A stretch of DNA of 64,000 nucleotides from Chrysomallon squamiferum (lineage: Eukaryota > Mollusca > Gastropoda > Neomphalida > Peltospiridae). Position 1 is the first letter of the stretch. Every line of letters begins with the position of its first letter. The notes under the pieces are model-generated. The model did no database searches and was not told the DNA's origin. It saw only the letters and a list, made by a program, of their open reading frames with translations. The DNA lies in contig CM022672.1 in NCBI GenBank assembly GCA_012295275.1, positions 13,447,495 through 13,511,494 on the forward strand. Direction: 5' to 3'. This document shows, in pieces, positions 58,527 to 64,000 of this stretch. The translations under genes and the position numbers were made by a program.

Positions 58527-59779
58527 TCAGACACACAGTCGAACTTCATTCAACCAGTCCATGTAACCAGTCGCCAACATCGTCGTATGTGTGTAACGAT
58601 CTACACTGCACATCTTGTCACAAATTCCACAGAGTGATTCTTCATGATAACCGTAGTGAAAGTGACCAACGTCAGTTTCCACGTCTCTGTCAGTGTATTT
58701 CTCGTAGACCGATTCATATTCATCTTTTCGTTTCAAATACTCGATATACTTCTCATCATGCTCATCAAGGTACCTCAGGTAATTCGCGAGATCCCTTACA
58801 GACGGGAAGTCAGCCTCTCTCGATGTAAGTCTCATCTGGAAGTTGTTTCCGGTAATTTGCACCTCCCCGAAGTATGAGAACAGCGTCTGCAGAATACCAT
58901 CGGAAAAAAGCGTCACTGATGTAGTCGAGGCAAAACGAATTTTCAAAAGCAAAGTAGCACTTATTTAGTTACTTATCTAACGCAGACAAGCGTAATCTTT
59001 ACTCACAAAAGGTCCCGCAGCAAGTACCAAACACTTACCCTGGTACATGTCTGATTAGATTAGCAACGTATTTCTCACGTTTCCCTACAGTTACTCGCTG
59101 TCCACTATACTAAACCACGTTTTCGTGAAACAGTGAAAGAATAGTTTTTGTAATCGTAAGACAGTATTTTTTTTTTTTTTTTTTGAAGGATTCTGTAAGG
59201 AGAAATGATGTCTTGTCTCGTCTGTAACTGATGATCCAATTAAAATTTCTCCTGAGTGAGATCAAAAGAAGTTTCTGTTATCTATGATGGACTCAGAGGC
59301 GTAGAATGGCTCAAAAATCCATACGTGATTTGATCTTAATCTCAATGGAGGATTTTTCTATTTCATTAATTCCGCTGAGAATATCATTGCTGAGCTTGAG
59401 TAGTAATACTTCCAGTTTGTTTTAATCTTGCATTTTACGCTGGACATGCTGGCAGAGGATGTATTTGTTTAACAGGATACTGATGCCTTGGTTTAATAAG
59501 CCAAATAATAATTTTGAACGTTTCCCATCGGTTCCACACTGCAGCTCTTCGATATTCTGTGTCTCTGGTAAATTCATTCTCTAACTTCACATTCTCTTCT
59601 AATAATCTTGCCTCACTTCTGTTCATTAGTCGTAACAATGGAGTCAGGTTTTGTTTCATTTTAATTGTCGATGTTGTTATCGGTTTTGAAGTTTGCAGAC
59701 TTTGACGCGATACGATGAGAACTGTCAACAGAATTAAGCAGAAGAAAACCAGTCTGAAAACTACACCTCGGTTTATCAA
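58527..59779 (-). pseudogene. Broken alpha-1,3-fucosyltransferase (GT10 family)
   Basis: The whole layout of a Golgi GT10 fucosyltransferase can be followed on the minus strand without introns, but in several frames. Seen in order: a type II signal anchor (VVFRLVFFCLILLTVLIVS) from 59779; a stem; KCKIKTNWKYYYSSSAMIFS near 59385-59440 after a frameshift; an in-frame TAG; NHVWIFEPFYASES near 59310; another frameshift to FNWIISYRRDK near 59225; GKREKYVANLIRHVP near 59060; KCYFAFENSFCLDYISDAFF near 58930; RGGANYRK near 58860; a TGA near 58812; then in another frame ADFPSVRDLANYLRYLDEHD and a CGICDKMC tail to the stop at 58527. These match the acceptor and GDP-fucose binding motifs of the family. 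At least three frameshifts and several stops make it non-functional as read. Splicing cannot rescue the breaks because they sit inside motifs without splice sites. Confidence 0.85.
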
Positions 59780-60555
59780 CCTGAAAATAGTCCGTTCGTG
59801 TCTGAAAATGAATCAAATACGATAAGGCTGATGTTTGGTTGGATTTTGTATGTAACAGTTAAATAATAAAATAAATATTTAATATTAACAGTTACTCGAT
59901 GTTAATTTTTCTTCATATTCATTTTATATATATATTCATTTATTATTATTATTATCTATCTTTTTCTCTCTTTTTCAAATTAATTTTGTTTCTCTAGTTT
60001 TATTTAATGACAGTACAGGCTTCTTTTGTCGATTATCTTCGAGTCATTTTCTATATAAGAAAGCAGACAACAAGGTTTTTAAGAAATTAGTCTTGGGGCA
60101 TTGGCTAGAATGGAACGACAGCTACATAAAGTCAGAGACAGCTTTTTGAAGATCGCTCCAAAAAGTAAAACAAAATGTAGGAGTTATGTCCCATGGCGGA
60201 CCAACATTTCTGGAGCCGTGAAACTTGAACAAGTAGCATTGGTGTCTGGGGAACTACTCTTTATCTTCTTCTATGGCAGTGTTTCATGACAGGTTTCAAA
60301 AATTTAGATAAATCTCAGATTTTTATCAAACGTTTAAGCAAGATGGAACAGAGGTCCTGAAGCCTAAGCTAAGTTAGTTTTATAACAGAACCGCCACTGG
60401 TCATGTCTGAAACCTTCTGTTGCACATTATTAACTTGTTTCACCAACAAAAATCAACAAGTCCGAAATTACAAATTAACAATCGCAGTATTATTAGTAGT
60501 AGTATTTACTTTTCTCACTGTATTATTATTATATGGTGTATAAAGAACTGTACTG

Positions 60556-60601
60556 CGCACGCACGCACACACACGCACACACACACACACACACACACAC
60601 C
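60556..60601. repeat. (CA)n microsatellite with CG steps
   Basis: CA units with CGCA interruptions at the left end. Confidence 0.93.
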
Positions 60602-60844
60602 AACATCCGCACGCATTCACACACAGTTTGTAAAGAACTGCATTGTTTATAAAGAAGACTTTTTATAATTTAGTTCATATAATAATTTAATAACTTGAGA
60701 ATACCTGAATAGTTTAAACGACATTGCTTTAGAAAACACTCGCTCTTGTTCTTCTCTAAAAGAAACACAAATTCAATTATTGTGATGTACAAGCATTTGG
60801 CAACCCGTAAAACCGTGTTATTTAAAGGAACTTTTATTTATTAT

Positions 60845-60878
<34 letters not shown>

Positions 60879-61083
60879 TTTTTGTTGTTGCAAATATTAT
60901 ATTAAATCCATTCCAGTTTTAAATGTCTTCAGCATTAGCTGTTTTGTATCTTCAAAAGACATATATTTACTGGTCGGGACAGCAATTCTAAAATCACTAT
61001 TCATCATTTATCTAATGGCGAATACTACTTGTGTTTTTGCTGATTTGCCTGCTGATAGGATGTGATGCTGTGAATTACTTATG

Positions 61084-61085
<2 letters not shown>

Positions 61086-61173
<88 letters not shown>
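61086..61173. repeat. (CT)n microsatellite
   Basis: More than 40 uninterrupted CT units. Confidence 0.98.
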
Positions 61174-61178
<5 letters not shown>

Positions 61179-61617
61179 TCTTTCTGTATATCCCTCTATT
61201 TCCCCCACTCCCTCTCCTTTCTTCTTTCTCAGAATTAAATTTGCTCCTTTTAAGTAACAAGTAAAACAAGAAATGTTTGGTGGATTTTAAAAAAAAGTTT
61301 ATTATGAAAAATAACCCAGCAAAACAAAATAAAATAATCAGACAAAATGAAAGTGATTTTAAAAATGTAGTTTTTAAGAAATATATACAAAAACGAAGTT
61401 GCATAAATCGTAAGGTAAAGTTAAATTGAGCTTTTAAAACTAATGTAATGCACTCGTGATATGTACAAACACTAAAAATAGTAAAATGTGTAAAATAAAT
61501 AAAGATAAGATTTGGGTGGTATTAAATATTATCTGAAATCATGTAAGTAATATACAAAAAAGCAAAAGCAATAAAAGCCAATTACATTTGTAAAGAATAA
61601 AATAAAAATAAAAATAA

Positions 61618-61618
61618 A

Positions 61619-61680
<62 letters not shown>

Positions 61681-61722
61681 TAATAATAATAATAATAAAT
61701 AAATAAATAAATAAATAAATAA
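61618..61722. repeat. (TAA)n / (TAAA)n microsatellite
   Basis: About 25 TAA units with one TGA interruption, followed by about six AAAT units. Confidence 0.97.
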
Positions 61723-62029
61723 TATGATACGTAAATGCTATATATCCCAAAATAATGAAATAATAAATGCAGTAAAATAAGTCAATAAAACGTATATACA
61801 TTCAAACATTATACAACTAAATAACTACATTCTATAGTATATACTTTCAATACAACGAATGAGGAAAAAAAAAAAAGGCAAATGAAAAGTGAAATAAAGT
61901 AATAAACACGAACAATGATCAATAAAAATCAAAGGAAAAAGTAACTGATACATATATATATGTGTGAGTACTGAAAAACTGACAGACAAATTCTTTAAAT
62001 GACAATAATATTTTGAATGTATCGTTGAT

Positions 62030-62660
62030 GCAGTATAAATAGCAGGAGCTGTTGTAATATTAGTAGTAGAACAAGTATTATTGGAATAGGTTTTAATAAT
62101 ACTGAGGATGGTAGGAATTTTTATAATCAGAGTTCGTACAAACGTAGCAGTAAAAACAGGACCATTACTAGTAAAATTGGTGATAGTGGTAATAATTTGA
62201 TGGTAGGAGGTGTTTTAGAGGGAGTGGTACAACTGTAGAATAGAAATAGAACCAATTTTAAGTAGCAGAAGTAGAACCAATATCAGTAGCATAGTAACGG
62301 TGATGGTGGTTGGCATTACTTTAGTCAGATTAGAGATGTAAATGTAATAGTCGAATCATTGACAATGGTAGCAGAACTGGTGACAGTAGTAATGGTTAGA
62401 TGGTAGAATTTGTTTTAGAGAGCTGATATAATTGTAACAGTAGAAGTAGAATCTGTATTAGTAGTATTGGTGATAGTAGTAGCGGTGATGATGTTAGTTG
62501 ATATAAATGTTGTAGCAGAAACAGTACCAATATCAGTAGAATTAGTGATAGTAGTTTCATGCTAAAAATTGTCAGTGTTGATATAATAACGTCAGTAGAA
62601 ATAGCAACAGTTGTCGTCGTCGTCGTAGTAGTAGTGATGGTGGTGGTGGTGGTAGGAGTT
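62030..62660. repeat. Degenerate GTA/GTG-rich region with longer sub-repeats
   Basis: Imperfect GTA, ATGGTA and GTAGAA units fill about 600 bp. Longer similar blocks recur about 205 bp apart: TTGGTGATAGTGGTAATAAT near 62177 and CTGGTGACAGTAGTAATGGT near 62380, each followed by ATGGTAG and TGTTTTAGAG. The region ends in CGTCGTCGTAGTAGTAG and TGG runs. Confidence 0.75.
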
Positions 62661-63900
62661 GTTGCTGTTAGAACTATTGCATTATTTAGACAATCAACAT
62701 TGTAGACAAATCGTCATAATAGAATAAATTGAAAATAAATATTAAAAATACCCTCAACCATGAGTGGAATAAAGTTACATTGGGAGCATTACAGACAATA
62801 ATCAGTCATTAACGAGGTATTATGACAGACTTTAAATAGTTTTAATACAAATATCTAGCTAATACTTTACTTTGAAAATAACATTTTGTGCCCCTGCGAG
62901 GCAAGGTGGGTTGTTGTCGGTGCGCGATAATGAACGATTACAACTTAGTATATAACGAAACACAATTCTATACATTAATTAACACATAATTAAAGACAGA
63001 AACTGCAACAACCCCAAAAATAACAACAGCGTAAAATACAAAGAACAAATATAAATATATTAATCATGAAATCAATTCACAGGTTTTTTTTATTAAGTAC
63101 ATAGAGATTTTGTGTTTTATATACATATCTTAAATAGGTGTTTTCTCTACGGAGTTGATTAGTAATTGCGAAAGATTATAGTAGTTTTTATAATTAAAGA
63201 TTATAATCAGTCGTTGTTAATATGTTGAATATTTTAAATAAATATTTTTTAATTCTTCTTATTATTTTGAATTATCAACAGTAATACTGGGAATACAGAT
63301 TTAAAGTACATGTAATTATATTCCTAATTATGCTGTTACTTGAAAATTCAGGTTTGAAAACGGTTAAAATTTTAGCTTAATTAAGGCAAGACACTAAACC
63401 TTTAAAAAAAAAGAATATACTGCAATGATGGCGACTTTTGAATTAATAATTCAGATATGAAGTTTAAAGAAAAATGAAAGAAATTAATTTAAAAAGTGAA
63501 AAGAAAAATGAAAGGAAAATGACGAAAATAACAAATTACAAGAATAAAAAAGAAAATTTACAATTACAGAGATGTTTTCGATTTGTTATCGTTTTAACAG
63601 AGAAAGGGTTAAAGTTATTACAATAGTTTAAATATTTGTCAGTTCTTGAGACACAGCACTCAAGCAACAATTTTTCAACAAATGAAATCCATTATAATTG
63701 TACATAGGGTTCATTGAACGGTCCCAGTAGAGTACTTGGACTTACAGCAAACAGACATAAACAAAATGAATACGCTGCAACCAAAACGTGTTCTGTCACA
63801 TTCAGTCAGTTTATACTTATTAGACTGGTGATTATTTATACTGGTTCTATTGAGCTTTTCTTCAACTGGTAGAGAATCAGTGAGATCATAAATTTCGTTC

Positions 63901-63902
63901 CG

Positions 63903-63974
<72 letters not shown>
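63901..63974. repeat. (CG)n/(CA)n microsatellite at the window end
   Basis: A short CG run leads into about 31 CA units. Confidence 0.97.
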
Positions 63975-64000
63975 ACACACAACCTGTATATTAAACGTTA

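Larger units (their letters stand above)
59780..64000. other. Repeat-rich non-coding end of the window
   Basis: No exon is supported. A 62-codon frame at 60101-60289 (plus, MARMERQLHKVRDSF...) has no recognised family. The rest is mainly microsatellites: CA at 60556-60601, ATT at about 60838-60880, CT at 61086-61173, TAA at 61618-61722, a GTA-rich degenerate region at 62030-62660 and CA at 63901-63974. Confidence 0.55.

Noticed and set aside
60101..60289. 62-codon plus-strand open frame (MARMERQLHKVRDSF...)
   Set aside because: Composition is protein-like, but no family was recognised and no splice sites extend it convincingly; it may be a fragment of an old mobile element.

Overview
This is AT-rich animal nuclear DNA: spliced genes with short exons, introns of about 0.2-2 kb with GT/AG (occasionally GC/AG) borders, and many microsatellites (TC, CA, AT, ATT, TTTA). 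The gene content (a molluscan-looking PAN-plus-fibrinogen secreted protein, HENMT1, PIP5KL1, WDR31, a TRAF2/3-type adaptor and an alpha-1,3-fucosyltransferase relic) suggests a lophotrochozoan, most likely a mollusc. That placement is inference, since no species marker is visible. No bacterial, viral or CRISPR features were seen.

Layout. 1-2012 is the 3' flank of the first gene, with two duplicated blocks. 2013-10747 (minus) is an 18-exon gene for a glycine-rich, seven-zinc-finger nuclear protein resembling Drosophila zinc finger protein on ecdysone puffs (Pep). 10748-17584 is non-coding and holds a decayed pogo/Tigger-type transposon with matching inverted ends. 17585-20889 (plus) encodes a secreted PAN-like plus fibrinogen-domain protein. 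22735-26657 (minus) is HENMT1, the piRNA 3'-end methyltransferase. 29237-35991 (plus) is PIP5KL1, with a second defective Tigger-like element in one intron. 35992-43746 is non-coding and contains a dimeric satellite-like array and a possible hAT remnant. 43747-49484 (minus) is WDR31. 50965-56335 (plus) is a TRAF adaptor. 58527-59779 (minus) is a broken GT10 fucosyltransferase. The remainder to 64000 is simple repeats and non-coding DNA.

I reconstructed exon structures by hand from splice sites and reading phase. In all six gene models the phases close and the summed coding length is divisible by three: 690, 376, 395, 504, 340 and 549 residues. 5' UTR exons, promoters and most poly(A) sites could not be fixed. 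The genes look like independent housekeeping or immune loci rather than one pathway: RNA binding, small-RNA methylation, phosphoinositide kinase scaffold, WD-repeat scaffold, innate-immune signalling and secreted recognition. HENMT1/PIP5KL1 and WDR31/TRAF are head-to-head pairs about 2.6 and 1.5 kb apart.

I found no convincing new multi-gene system. The most notable items are the duplicated four-exon zinc-finger cassette in the Pep-like gene, small tandem repeats that copy splice sites in two genes, the PAN-plus-FReD architecture, and the fucosyltransferase relic.
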